Shown here in pieces: positions 1 through 8,283 of a stretch of DNA of 64,000 bases. The notes under the pieces were generated by a model, which saw nothing but the letters and a program-made list of their open reading frames with translations, searched no databases and was not told where the DNA came from. This DNA comes from JAHEFU01 sp041395205 (lineage in GTDB: Bacteria > 4484-113 > JAFGCY01). Positions within the stretch are counted from its first letter, which is position 1. Every line of letters starts with the position of its first letter. The translations under genes and the position numbers were made by a program. The stretch spans positions 124,001 through 188,000 of the forward strand of contig JAWLAZ010000001.1 in NCBI GenBank assembly GCA_041395205.1, in the 5' to 3' direction.

Positions 1-660
1 GTTGAAGATCGCCACCGCGGCATCGTCGTCATCCGGCAGCATCTTCTCCAGTTCATCCGCTACGCGTGCCGGCAGCAGCAGGTTCTGCTGCAGTTCATTG
101 CCGGCCAGGCCCTTGTTGCGCTTGAGCGCCAGGCGGTGTCCGTCCGTGGCCACGATGTCCAGGCTGGCACCGTTGAAGACGAAGAATACGCCGTTCGTGT
201 AATGCACGGCCCCGGTGGAACTGTCCTTCACGGCGCTGAAGGTAGTCTGCTGCAAGGCATGCTTCAGCAGGCTGGCCGGAATGCTCGTCAGAAGAGAACC
301 TTCATACTCCGGCAGGCTCGGGAAATTCTCGTCCGGCATGATCGTCAGGTCATAGGAACTGCGGCCGACCTGCACATTCAGCTGATTGCCTTCCGTACTG
401 AGCGTCACATCCTTCTTCGGCAGCTTGCCAACCAGCTTGGAGAGCAGGTCAGCGGGAGCGAGGAAGCTGCCCGGTTCGGCATCATTGACCGCCAGGGTGC
501 GGCGGATCGTGAACTCGCCGTCGGTGGCGGTCATCTCGACACTGTCGGAACTGACAACCACCCGCACATGGTTCAGCACCGGATTGATGCTGCGGGTTAC
601 CGCCTTGCTGACCGTTGACAACACGGCCGAGAGGAGTTCCTGACTGATCACTACGCGCAT
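1..660 (-). CDS. dnaN: DNA polymerase III sliding clamp (beta subunit), 3'-truncated by window edge
   Basis: The first 220 codons read leftwards from the ATG at 660 and stay open to the window edge. The protein begins MRVVISQELLSAVLSTVSKA, the usual N-terminus of the beta clamp. Further in it has the clamp landmarks LPKKDVTL, MPDENFPSLPE and VATDGHRLA. Domain I and the start of domain II are present and domain III lies outside the window. The clamp tethers the replicative polymerase to DNA. dnaN normally follows dnaA, but here the gene upstream of it is a divergent HD hydrolase, so dnaA is not adjacent. An extended -10 promoter lies about 46 nt upstream. Confidence 0.95.
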   Translation of the reverse strand, partial: MRVVISQELLSAVLSTVSKAVTRSINPVLNHVRVVVSSDSVEMTATDGEFTIRRTLAVNDAEPGSFLAPADLLSKLVGKLPKKDVTLSTEGNQLNVQVGRSSYDLTIMPDENFPSLPEYEGSLLTSIPASLLKHALQQTTFSAVKDSSTGAVHYTNGVFFVFNGASLDIVATDGHRLALKRNKGLAGNELQQNLLLPARVADELEKMLPDDDDAAVAIFN

Positions 661-1013
661 TGGAGAGCCCCGGTGAATCTTTGATTATGCAATGTATGAA
701 CACCGATTATAACACTGCAGGACTGGCCCACGGCGGTGCTCCTCCCGCTCTGTCCACGCTCTTCACAGCTTTCCCAAGCACTGCTCAAACAGTTATTGGA
801 TTCGGGAACTGAATGTGGATGTTTACCGGATTTTTACCCAGGCGGGCCATCAGTCAACGCCATGCTTGATCAGGGATCAGCTTCGATCAGATTCAGGTAA
901 AAATCAGTCCACGCAACCGAGCCTGGTTAAATCCAGATCTGATCAGCTCCGCCGGACTTATCCAAACTGTCAGTGCCCCTAGTACTGATACTGATTTAAA
1001 ATAAACAAAGGCT
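661..1013. promoter_or_regulatory. dnaN / HD-gene divergent intergenic region; possible origin material
   Basis: This 353-bp gap separates two divergent genes. For dnaN, the minus strand has an extended -10 TGTTATAAT at 714-706, with no good -35. Two degenerate DnaA-box-like 9-mers are visible: TTATCCAAA at 958-966 (8 of 9 to TTATCCACA) and, on the minus strand, ACATCCACA at 822-814 (7 of 9). That is too few to call oriC. With dnaN and parS close by, the region is a reasonable place to look for the origin. Confidence 0.35.
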
Positions 1014-1712
1014 ATGAATACCACCGAGCATGAACGCAACCCTGCCCTCGAGCACAGACTGTTCGAGCTGATCCGCAATGATGAGGAAATCATTGAGCTG
1101 ATCAAGCTGGCCAATGAACACCTGGGAGTGATCGGCTTCACTGAGCACGGCATCCGCCATGCCAGCATCGTGGCCCGCTGGTCAGGATCAATCCTCTCCA
1201 CTCTGGGATACCCGGATGAGGAGGTTGAACTTGCACGTGTCGCGGGATTCCTGCATGACATCGGCAATTTCATCTGCCGGACTGATCATGGCCAGACCGG
1301 AGCGTCCATTCTCTACGTGATGCTGAAGCGATTTCCCTTCACCACCCGCCAGCTTGGCAAGGTGCTCAGTGCCGTCGGCAACCATGAAGAGCAGTACGGG
1401 CAGTGCTACAACGAAACCTGTGCCGCGGTGGTGCTGGCTGACAAGGCGGATGTGCACCGCTCACGGGTACGGTCCTATGATCCGGCGAATCATGACATCC
1501 ATGATGACGTGAACTATGCCGTGACCAGAAGTGATCTGATCGTTGATCCGGACCTGCGCGAAATCCGTCTGGATCTGGACATCGATGGGGAAACCGCGAG
1601 CATGATGGATTTCTTCGAAATCTTCATGAGCCGGATGGTGATGTGCAAGAGCAGCGCGGCCTATCTGGGTTGCACCTTCAAGATTTCCTGCAATGGCACG
1701 GTAGTCAGCTGA
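1014..1712 (+). CDS. HD-domain metal-dependent phosphohydrolase
   Basis: The 232-aa protein has an HD hydrolase signature: H49 in EHGIRHA, the HD pair H81-D82 in FLHDIGN, H92 in TDHG, a further His in GNHEE and an Asp in LADKADVHRSR. These are the usual metal ligands of the family, which hydrolyses phosphoesters of nucleotides and signalling molecules. No partner domain is fused, so the substrate cannot be named. There is no signal peptide or membrane segment, so it is cytosolic. The ATG at 1014 is preceded by AAAGG only two bases upstream and by an AT-rich TTTAAAATAA stretch, so ribosome binding looks weak. It is divergent from dnaN. Confidence 0.8.
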   Translation: MNTTEHERNPALEHRLFELIRNDEEIIELIKLANEHLGVIGFTEHGIRHASIVARWSGSILSTLGYPDEEVELARVAGFLHDIGNFICRTDHGQTGASILYVMLKRFPFTTRQLGKVLSAVGNHEEQYGQCYNETCAAVVLADKADVHRSRVRSYDPANHDIHDDVNYAVTRSDLIVDPDLREIRLDLDIDGETASMMDFFEIFMSRMVMCKSSAAYLGCTFKISCNGTVVS

Positions 1713-1717
1713 TTCAG

Positions 1718-2242
1718 TCACCAGCCACGGCTGTTCTGATCAAGCTTGCCACTCCAGGAATGAACGCTTATGAGCGTCAGCCTGCCCGGCAGCAGGTAAT
1801 CGAGACAGCCGCGGGAAACGTATTCATTCTCAGATAATGCCATGCGGGCTTGCTCCGGCCCCGCCAGCCAGCTTTCCCTCAGCTTGTTGTTGACATAGTG
1901 CGCAACATGCAGCAATTCGTCCTGGAGAATGGCCCGCAACATGGCCAGTGCCGCCTTCTGATCAGTGAATTCGGTTCGCACTCCGCAGAAATCCAGGCTG
2001 ATGGCCCGATCTGATTCAAGTACGACCAGTTCCAGGATTACCAGCTCCGGGCGTCTGGCGCTTTTCATGTAAATCAGCAGTCCCTGATAGTTGCCCTGGA
2101 AATCGGAAAGGATATCAAGCTGTTCCAGCAGCTGAGGTTCATGTTCACGGAGCAGAAGCGTAAATCGGCTGCAGTACCTGCCGAGCTTCACTACTGGATG
2201 CCACTTCTCTGCCTTGAATCTTCTGCTGTCAGCCTTCTGCAT
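1718..2242 (-). CDS. hypothetical protein, paralogue of the neighbouring 175-aa protein
   Basis: This 174-aa protein has no domain I recognise. It is clearly related to the product of 2280-2807. The C-terminal CLDYLLPGR...SVHSWSGKLD matches CMSFLQPAR...VTSWTGRLD in the neighbour, and both contain an acidic or hydrophobic helix followed by VNN/INS. There is no signal peptide, no membrane segment and no visible metal motif. Similar length and adjacency on the same strand point to an old local duplication. It probably lies in one transcription unit with the upstream copy, 37 bp away. A possible -10 (TAAACT) ends 8 nt before the start codon. The function is unknown. Confidence 0.7.
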   Translation of the reverse strand: MQKADSRRFKAEKWHPVVKLGRYCSRFTLLLREHEPQLLEQLDILSDFQGNYQGLLIYMKSARRPELVILELVVLESDRAISLDFCGVRTEFTDQKAALAMLRAILQDELLHVAHYVNNKLRESWLAGPEQARMALSENEYVSRGCLDYLLPGRLTLISVHSWSGKLDQNSRGW

Positions 2243-2279
2243 GCTGAATCAGTTTACGACCCAGGCTGAACCTTGGGTT

Positions 2280-2807
2280 TCATCCTTTGTGGAACTGATC
2301 CATGTCATCGAGCCGGCCTGTCCAGGAGGTGACCCGCAGGCTTTCCTCGCGGGCCGGCTGCAGGAAGGACATGCAACCGGCGGGCTTGCTGTCCTGCGTG
2401 GAAACGGCACTGAGTGCCCGGCCCGGTTCCGCCATCCAGCAGCTCTGGAATTCGGAATTGATGAAGCGGCTGATGCAGACGATTTCCTCATTGACGATGA
2501 AGCGCAGGTAGCGGACCGCCTCGAAGCTGCCGCTGAATTCCTCCATCGCCCCGTTGAATTCAATACGGACCACCGGCGGCAGTTCACTGGCATTCACATT
2601 GAGGCTGAGGATGCGGTAGGGGTTGGGTGTCCTGACGGAAAAGGCCAGACCAAGCGGCATGCCCTGGGCATCCATGGAGAGCATCAGCAGGTCTTCCCAG
2701 TCCGGGAATTCGCGGCTGAGATCCTCATGGAACGAGCTGAGGAAATTCCCCAGGGGAATTTCCCGCGCATAGCCGGTTGTGGTGATGTCGCGTCCGTAAT
2801 CGGCCAT
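2280..2807 (-). CDS. hypothetical protein, paralogue of the downstream 174-aa protein
   Basis: A 175-aa soluble protein of unknown function, starting MADYGRDITTTGYAREIPLG. It is the first gene of a two-gene minus-strand pair. The ATG at 2807 has a reasonable ribosome binding site (GAGGG, five bases upstream). The second half (from about residue 90) aligns with the downstream gene, sharing the pattern FxGxxxEF, a short LRxIxxxE helix, a VNN/INS element and a closing SWxGxLD. It has two Cys residues but no CxxC. No conserved catalytic residues stand out, so a structural or binding role is as likely as an enzymatic one. Confidence 0.7.
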   Translation of the reverse strand: MADYGRDITTTGYAREIPLGNFLSSFHEDLSREFPDWEDLLMLSMDAQGMPLGLAFSVRTPNPYRILSLNVNASELPPVVRIEFNGAMEEFSGSFEAVRYLRFIVNEEIVCISRFINSEFQSCWMAEPGRALSAVSTQDSKPAGCMSFLQPAREESLRVTSWTGRLDDMDQFHKG

Positions 2808-2996
2808 ATGTTCCCTCTACAGCATGCCTGCACCTGGCCCGGTGCAATGCTTCATTGTTACGGATGCGCTGTGGTTTGACAGATTGTTAACCGCGATTTA
2901 ATTGGAGCTGGGATCACACTGAAAGCCCGCGATATCCTGCCGGCATCTTCATTTCTGCTAAGATTGAATCATTGGACTATTCAGGGACAGAATTGA

Positions 2997-4196
2997 ATGG
3001 ATGCAGTAACTGACAGCAGGCCGGCTGGTGGATTCATTTCCGAATGGAAGGCGGCGATCCAGGGCCTGGATGAAAACCCGGTGGCCGGCTGGCTGATGAC
3101 AGCCCGCGAAAGGCGTACCCAGAAGTTGCCGTGGATCAGACGAATCCTCGGTCCCCTGCTGATCAGCCTTGTCTTCACAGTCAGTTTCCTCTATGGCCAG
3201 CGCAGCAATTCCCTGATTTCCAGCACCGGAACAATCCAGCTGCTGACGATGTTCATCAGTGTATCCGTGCTGCCGGCGGTGTTCTTCTGGGCCATTACGG
3301 GGGTGTTTACGGCAATCCAGGAAGCGATGTCCCTGCTGGCGGATGAGAACCGCAGCCGCACCTCGCTCACGATCGATGACATGGTCAGCGTCTCCAGCAT
3401 GAGCAACGCGGACATCGCAGCCGGAGCCCTGCAGGTGATCATGCCGCAGCTGTTCTGGCGCTCGCTTGCGGTGTCACTGAGCTTCTGGTGGCTGATGCTG
3501 ATGCTGACCAGTCTGTTCGGGCAAGATCTGCGCGCGGAAAGCTTCATCAATACCTGGATCTGGGGGATTGTCACCGTGCCGCTGATGACCGGCAGCAGCC
3601 TGCTGGCCAGCCTGGCGATCGTGCTGGGCTGCATTGCCGCCGGTCTGCACAGCCGCGGAATGCTCGTACCACTCACCGCGGCGGTGCTGGGCATGCTCGG
3701 CACGCTCGTCTGGTCGATTGCCGGGTCATACATGATGATCAATGACCAGCAGGTGCTGTTCACCACGCGGGCTGAGAGCATCTATGGTTCCGTGGCCTTC
3801 ATTGCACTGGCACTGATTGTGGCTCTGATGATGCGCGGCAGCAGTCGAAGCCGGGCGGGAACGGCAATCCTCATCCCGATGCTGGGTCTGATCTGCTGCT
3901 ACATCTTCTTCAGGGTGCTGCTGCCCCGCGAGGCCAGCCTGTCCGAGCAACTGCTGAGCAGCGGTGCGGGCTTCATCCGCAGCTGGGGCAGCCTCAGCCT
4001 GATCAACCCCCTGTTCGTTCCGACTGCCGCAAGCTGGGGAGACAGCTTTGGCGGCAATCCCGCCACCAGTGAGCAGGTCTTCAGAAATGGTCTGGAAATG
4101 CGCTGGATCATCGGCTTCCTGACTCAGCTGGCACTGGTCTGGATCAATGCCTGGCTGGCCTGGAGCAGTATCCGCACAAAACGCAGCGGACACTGA
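2997..4196 (+). CDS. polytopic membrane protein resembling ABC-2 transporter permeases
   Basis: A 399-aa inner-membrane protein with about eight hydrophobic segments. The N-terminus has NPVAGWLMTARERRTQK, reminiscent of the NPxxxRELRxRxR start of ABC-2 permeases. At about residue 125 it carries DDMVSVSSMSNADIAAGAL, matching the family pattern of a T/S-P-x-S-x-x-E/D-I-x-x-G loop. A second member is encoded at 10499-11704 with the same two landmarks. No ATPase gene is adjacent, so either the partner is elsewhere or the protein has lost a transport role. The start at 2997 follows AGGGA nine bases upstream. Confidence 0.6.
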   Translation: MDAVTDSRPAGGFISEWKAAIQGLDENPVAGWLMTARERRTQKLPWIRRILGPLLISLVFTVSFLYGQRSNSLISSTGTIQLLTMFISVSVLPAVFFWAITGVFTAIQEAMSLLADENRSRTSLTIDDMVSVSSMSNADIAAGALQVIMPQLFWRSLAVSLSFWWLMLMLTSLFGQDLRAESFINTWIWGIVTVPLMTGSSLLASLAIVLGCIAAGLHSRGMLVPLTAAVLGMLGTLVWSIAGSYMMINDQQVLFTTRAESIYGSVAFIALALIVALMMRGSSRSRAGTAILIPMLGLICCYIFFRVLLPREASLSEQLLSSGAGFIRSWGSLSLINPLFVPTAASWGDSFGGNPATSEQVFRNGLEMRWIIGFLTQLALVWINAWLAWSSIRTKRSGH

Positions 4197-4253
4197 AGCT
4201 TCTGCTTTCGATTTTCGAGGGATGCGTCACAACACAGCAGCCGGTTGATTGTT

Positions 4254-4315
4254 AGTTTCACGTGAAACATAATTCACGACGTGGGTAACCCGAGCATAGC
4301 GTTCCACGTGAAACA
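4254..4315. promoter_or_regulatory. parS: pair of parS-like centromere sites
   Basis: AGTTTCACGTGAAACA at 4254-4269 matches the bacterial parS consensus TGTTTCACGTGAAACA at 15 of 16 bases, and its inner 14 bases are a perfect palindrome. A second site, CGTTCCACGTGAAACA at 4300-4315, matches at 14 of 16. Their centres lie 46 bp apart in the non-coding gap between 4196 and 4481. ParB binds parS to start origin segregation, and parS sites cluster near oriC. No parA or parB gene is in the window. The rest of the gap (4197-4480) holds nothing else I can support. Confidence 0.85.
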
Positions 4316-4480
4316 TTCCTTAACCTGGCTAGCTCATTATGTCTATCAGGTCTTGTAAACGGCATTTCCATGCGGGGAAAGCAAGTGGATTGAGCTGGCA
4401 AGCGAAGCGTATGGCACCGGCTGAATCCTGATTTAATGGCAAGCTCCGCTTAAGTTTCCTCCTTCCTGCCGCAGCAGGGT

Positions 4481-4762
4481 ATGCTTCAGCTGATGTCATC
4501 CTGTTGTGCCAGCAGCAATGCACTGAACAGCTCCGTCCGCGGCATGCAGCAGTCCCGCGATGCTGCTGCCGCGGCAGCACAGCGAATTGCCACCCCGCAG
4601 TCCCAGGGTCCGGAACTGCGCAATCGTGACAGTCTGCGCGATGTGCTTGATATTTCCCAGGCCTCGCGCGGCATGCAGGCCAGCGCCGTGGTCTTCAGCG
4701 TGGCCGCCGACATGAGTGATATCGCGCTGTCCATCGGTGCCCGACTGGACCGCTTCGCCTGA
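4481..4762 (+). CDS. small protein with weak resemblance to flagellar rod/hook termini
   Basis: A 93-aa protein, or 89 aa if the ATG at 4493 is used. The N-terminal ALNSSVRGMQQSRDAAAAAAQRI and C-terminal ASRGMQASAVVFSVAADMSD recall the two helices that flank flagellar rod and hook proteins (ALxGLxAxQxxLDxxAxNIA and NxxVIxTADxM). The middle of such proteins is missing here. Short stand-alone proteins of this kind occur in bacteria, but no other flagellar gene is in the window, so the resemblance may only reflect amphipathic helices. It has no signal peptide. It sits just downstream of the parS pair and just upstream of the HyuA-like gene. Confidence 0.5.
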   Translation: MLQLMSSCCASSNALNSSVRGMQQSRDAAAAAAQRIATPQSQGPELRNRDSLRDVLDISQASRGMQASAVVFSVAADMSDIALSIGARLDRFA

Positions 4763-4765
4763 TCC

Positions 4766-4796
4766 TTGTCCCTCCCGCTGCTGATTAACCTATAAT
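4766..4796 (+). promoter_or_regulatory. promoter of hyuA-like gene, leaderless
   Basis: A perfect -10 TATAAT lies at 4791-4796, with TTGTCC at 4766-4771 as a possible -35 at a long 19-bp spacing. Only six bases separate the -10 box from the ATG at 4803, so transcription should begin at or next to the start codon. Confidence 0.65.
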
Positions 4797-4802
4797 CCCA
4801 GC

Positions 4803-6863
4803 ATGTCCGGCTTGCGGATCGGGATTGATGTCGGCGGAACCTTCACCCACGGGGTGCTGCTCAGGCCGCCCGGTGAAGTATTGCGACGCAGCCTGACTCC
4901 CACGACCCACGCTGCTGCGATGGGTGTCGCCGAAGGCATCCGCAGCGTCCTCGTCGATCTTGTTTCGGGGCTGGAGCCTGGTGCGGTTGAGCTCGTCGCG
5001 CATTCCACCACCCAGGCCACCAATGCGCTGCTGGAGGGCGATGTCTCGGAGATCAACCGGATCGTCTGCGTGCCTGCCGGGGAGGAATTCCTGCTGCGCA
5101 TGGCGCTCAGGGACCGCAGCATTCCCACCGGCAGTGGCCAGGGCGTGAAGCTGCACCAGCAGTTCGTACATGCCGCAACCGGTAATGGAAACCCAGCCAG
5201 GCAGCTCGAGCTTGAGCCCGGACTGCCGACGGCGGTGATCCAGCCTCTCGCCGGCCAGCACGGCAGCCTGGAAGCAATAACCCGCGACGCCCTGGGGCTG
5301 GATCCGCAGCACACGGTGCTCGCCGGGGATATCACCCAGGTACTGGGGCTGAAGGCCCGGGCCCGCACCGCAGGCATCAATGCAGCGATGCTGCCGCGCA
5401 TGCTGGAAACGGCGAACTATACGGAAGGCGTGGTCCGGGAACTGCTGCCGGGCGTGCCGCTGCAGGTCGTGCGCAGTGACGGCGGGGCAATGGACATTGC
5501 GGAAATGCGCCGCCAGCCGATTCTCTCGATCCTCTCCGGTCCCGCTGCCGGTGCCAGTGCAGCACTGCATCGCAGTGGCCTGAGTGAGCTGATATTCATT
5601 GAAGTCGGCGGGACTTCCACGGATATCACACTGGTGCAGGCTGGACGGGTCCGCCAGCGCAATGCCACGGTCGGCGGCAATCGCCTGCTGGTTCCGGCCC
5701 TGGACCTGCGCACGGCGGCGCTCGGTGGCGGCAGCATGCTGGACGCAGCGGGACGCACCTTCGGACCGCGCAGTGCGCATATTGCCGGCCTGCCCTATCT
5801 GTTCCAGGCGGCAATATCCGGCATTGATGCCTGCGGTGTCTCCAGCTGGCGCGACCGGCATGGCCATGCCTATCACGTAATATCACTTGCGGATGGCAGC
5901 CGGGCCGCATTCACATTGACGGACTGGCAGATCATCCGTGCTGCCGAAGCCGGTTCCGGGCAGCTGAATGAGCTGCTGACGGAACTGGGACTGGAGCTGG
6001 ACGAGCGGCAGCTGGGCTGGATGCAGCAGGCTGCGGCCCCGCTGCTTCAGCAGGCAGCGCAGGCACTGCAGGCCTCCATCCGCGCACTGGCCCGGCCGGT
6101 CCGAGAGCTGATGGAGGCTCATGCCAGCAACCCTGAGGACCTGGTGCTGCTTGGCGGCGGTGGTGGTGCACCGGTGCTCTACCGGGATCTGGCCCGCGAG
6201 CTGGGACTGCCGGCCCGGCTGATTGAGGAACATCCGGTGATCAGCGCGCTGGGGGCAGCGCTCGCTGTAACCTGCGTCAGCATCAGCCGCAGTACGGCGG
6301 AACCGCGGGGCAGTGACATTGAGGAACTGACGCGCGAGGTGGAGGAGCGGCTGGCGCGCCAGGGCGCTGAACGTGTGAGCACGGAATACGAATACGATGC
6401 CCAGCGCCAGGTGCTGACTGTGACCGGGCGCGGCAACCGGCCCTATGAACAGGACAGCCAGCTGCTGGATGCAGCGGCACTGGCCCGGCTGGCGCAGGAG
6501 AGCCTCGGTGCAGGCTGCTCCCTGGCATGGACGGATGGCAGCCTGCACTTCTTCTCCAGCCCGCAAGGCAGGCGCAGCGGTCAGCGTGGGCTGGTGCTGG
6601 CAAGCAGCGGGCGCAGTATCTGGCAGGGACGCTACCGGAGATCCGCAGCGGTGGATCCGGGCAGGCTGGAGCCGGTGCTGGAGCAGCTGATTGCCGAGGA
6701 AACCGCCTATACCGACGGTGGAGCCCTGCTGCCGGGGCTGGCCCTGCTGGCGGATGGACGCTTCATGCCGCTGGATCAACTGGGCAGCGCCGAGCTCGTG
6801 CGTGAAGTGCTGCGCTGGGAGAAATTGCCTGAAGCGGCGGCAAGCCTGTTTCTGATCAGATGA
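4803..6863 (+). CDS. hydantoinase/oxoprolinase family protein (HyuA-type ATPase)
   Basis: A 686-aa protein of the HyuA family. The phosphate-binding GIDVGGTFTHGVLL is at residues 7-20, AHSTTQATNALLEG near 65-78, the second nucleotide-binding motif EVGGTSTDITLVQAG near 264-278 and LVLLGGGGGAPVLYRDLA near 445. The family hydrolyses ATP to open cyclic amide rings (5-oxoproline, N-methylhydantoin) or to activate acetone, usually with a HyuB partner. No hyuB lies beside it, so the substrate is unassigned. The C-terminal 170 residues diverge from what I know of the family. It appears to be transcribed as a leaderless mRNA from its own promoter. Confidence 0.85.
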   Translation: MSGLRIGIDVGGTFTHGVLLRPPGEVLRRSLTPTTHAAAMGVAEGIRSVLVDLVSGLEPGAVELVAHSTTQATNALLEGDVSEINRIVCVPAGEEFLLRMALRDRSIPTGSGQGVKLHQQFVHAATGNGNPARQLELEPGLPTAVIQPLAGQHGSLEAITRDALGLDPQHTVLAGDITQVLGLKARARTAGINAAMLPRMLETANYTEGVVRELLPGVPLQVVRSDGGAMDIAEMRRQPILSILSGPAAGASAALHRSGLSELIFIEVGGTSTDITLVQAGRVRQRNATVGGNRLLVPALDLRTAALGGGSMLDAAGRTFGPRSAHIAGLPYLFQAAISGIDACGVSSWRDRHGHAYHVISLADGSRAAFTLTDWQIIRAAEAGSGQLNELLTELGLELDERQLGWMQQAAAPLLQQAAQALQASIRALARPVRELMEAHASNPEDLVLLGGGGGAPVLYRDLARELGLPARLIEEHPVISALGAALAVTCVSISRSTAEPRGSDIEELTREVEERLARQGAERVSTEYEYDAQRQVLTVTGRGNRPYEQDSQLLDAAALARLAQESLGAGCSLAWTDGSLHFFSSPQGRRSGQRGLVLASSGRSIWQGRYRRSAAVDPGRLEPVLEQLIAEETAYTDGGALLPGLALLADGRFMPLDQLGSAELVREVLRWEKLPEAAASLFLIR

Positions 6864-6912
6864 TTACCAATTCTGCTAATTGACTGATTATCAGATTTAC
6901 GAGCGCGCGGAA

Positions 6913-6941
6913 TTGAAGCCTGAGCCGCTTCGCCATATAAT
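6913..6941 (+). promoter_or_regulatory. near-consensus sigma-70 promoter, leaderless
   Basis: TTGAAG at 6913-6918, a 17-bp spacer and TATAAT at 6936-6941. The ATG at 6949 lies seven bases after the -10 box, so the mRNA should start on or within one base of the codon. No Shine-Dalgarno sequence is present. Confidence 0.8.
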
Positions 6942-6948
6942 CCAGAGT

Positions 6949-8265
6949 ATGCGCCTGCTTTATCCATGCCTTGCCCTGCTCTGTCTGCTGTGGCTCAGTG
7001 CCTGTCCCGGGGAGCCGGCCGGCGGGCGGCGGGCGGATGGGCAGCCGGTGCGGGCTGAGCATGAACAGGCCCGGGCTCTGGATGCCGACAGCCAGCGCGC
7101 CACGGACTTCCTGCTGCAGAGCCTGCGGGAACCGGCAATGGAGGACCACGCCACGCTGGAGGACTGCTGGAGCGTCATCTCCCGCCTGCCGGACAGTAAG
7201 GCCTTCGCAGCGAAGATCGCCAGCCAGGTGGCGGAATCCGGCACCCTGCCCGGAGTCGAACTGCAGTCGGCCTGGCTGGCCACGGATCCTGCTGCAGCAT
7301 CGGATTATGTCCTTCAGAAGTGCCAGGCTGGCAATGCTGCCGTGCTGCAATCGCTGATCCGTTTTCCTGAACAGGGCAAACCGCTGCTCCTGAAGCTGGA
7401 TCTGACTGAGCAGAGTGCCGACTTCCAGGATGCGCTGCTGCTGTTGATCCGCAACTGGCGCGAACCCGGACAGGAACTGCTGCCGGTCTTCGAGCAGCTG
7501 GCAGCAAGTCCCGAGCCGGATATCAGCCTGCGGGCGATCGGCTATCTGATCCGGCTGGACAGTGCCAGCGAGGAACAGCTCGCAACACTGCGCGAGGCGA
7601 TCCGCTCGGAAAAGGAACATTTCGCCGCCGCAGTTGAAGGCGGAAAGATCAGCCGTGATCCGGAGCTGGCCACGGCCTTCATCCCGCGCGTGCAGGATGT
7701 GAAGATGGGCGAGCCGGACCCTGAGGAAGCCTGGAAGGTCCAGCCCTATTACAGCGCCTATGCCCTGGCCTTCATTCCCGGCACGGATGCCAGTGTGATC
7801 CGCCTCAACCTGCTGAATGCCAGCAATACCGATCTGCGCTGGCAGGCCCGCTTCGGTGAACTGCTGCAGGGCCATCCTGCGTCCTTCCAGCAGGCGATGC
7901 TGGAGGAAGGCGTGCTGTCCCCCGGACTGCTGCGCTGCCTGACTCCGCCGGAGGCAGTGCATCCGGACCTGCTGCCCTGGTACGTGAAGGCGATCGAGCA
8001 GAGTGAAGGATCACAGCGCTTCCAGCTTGTCAGCCAGCTGAGCCGCTATAATGAGCACGCGTCCGAACCTGAGCTGCGGGAGCTGGTGCTGGGACTGCTG
8101 GATGATGACTCCGCGCTGGTGCGCGGGCAGGCCTGGCTGCTGGCGGCACAGTTTGCATACCCCGGACGGAGGCTGGAAGCCGCCGCGGTGCTGTCCTCGG
8201 ATGAGGAAATGGCACCCGTGAAGGCGGCTGCGGCCTGCTACCTGCTGAGCGTACCCGGCGCCTAG
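6949..8265 (+). CDS. lipoprotein with HEAT-like helical repeats
   Basis: The start at 6949 is chosen because it gives a clean signal peptide, MRLLYPCLALLCLLWLSAC, ending in the lipobox LSAC, and because a strong -10 box sits exactly seven bases upstream. The mature protein (438 aa with signal) is almost wholly helical, with repeated leucine-rich helices such as LQSLIRFPEQG, LRAIGYLIRLDSA and LRELVLGLLDDDSALVRGQAW. The last resembles HEAT repeats, which act as binding scaffolds. It is probably membrane-anchored outside the cytoplasm. It heads an apparent three-gene operon with the DUF3084 protein, 18 bp downstream, and the 310-aa secreted protein. Confidence 0.75.
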   Translation: MRLLYPCLALLCLLWLSACPGEPAGGRRADGQPVRAEHEQARALDADSQRATDFLLQSLREPAMEDHATLEDCWSVISRLPDSKAFAAKIASQVAESGTLPGVELQSAWLATDPAAASDYVLQKCQAGNAAVLQSLIRFPEQGKPLLLKLDLTEQSADFQDALLLLIRNWREPGQELLPVFEQLAASPEPDISLRAIGYLIRLDSASEEQLATLREAIRSEKEHFAAAVEGGKISRDPELATAFIPRVQDVKMGEPDPEEAWKVQPYYSAYALAFIPGTDASVIRLNLLNASNTDLRWQARFGELLQGHPASFQQAMLEEGVLSPGLLRCLTPPEAVHPDLLPWYVKAIEQSEGSQRFQLVSQLSRYNEHASEPELRELVLGLLDDDSALVRGQAWLLAAQFAYPGRRLEAAAVLSSDEEMAPVKAAAACYLLSVPGA

Positions 8266-8283
8266 CGGCAATCCGGAGCTGTT

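Noticed and set aside
661..1013. Confident oriC call
   Set aside because: Only two degenerate DnaA-like boxes are present and there is no clear AT-rich unwinding region, so it is only mentioned as possible.
4329..4580. 83-aa minus-strand frame beside the parS sites
   Set aside because: It overlaps the plus-strand 93-aa gene and has an unlikely composition.
4785..5876. Long antisense frame over the HyuA-like gene
   Set aside because: Composition is that of a shadow frame (rich in A, G and R), and the sense strand encodes a clear HyuA protein.
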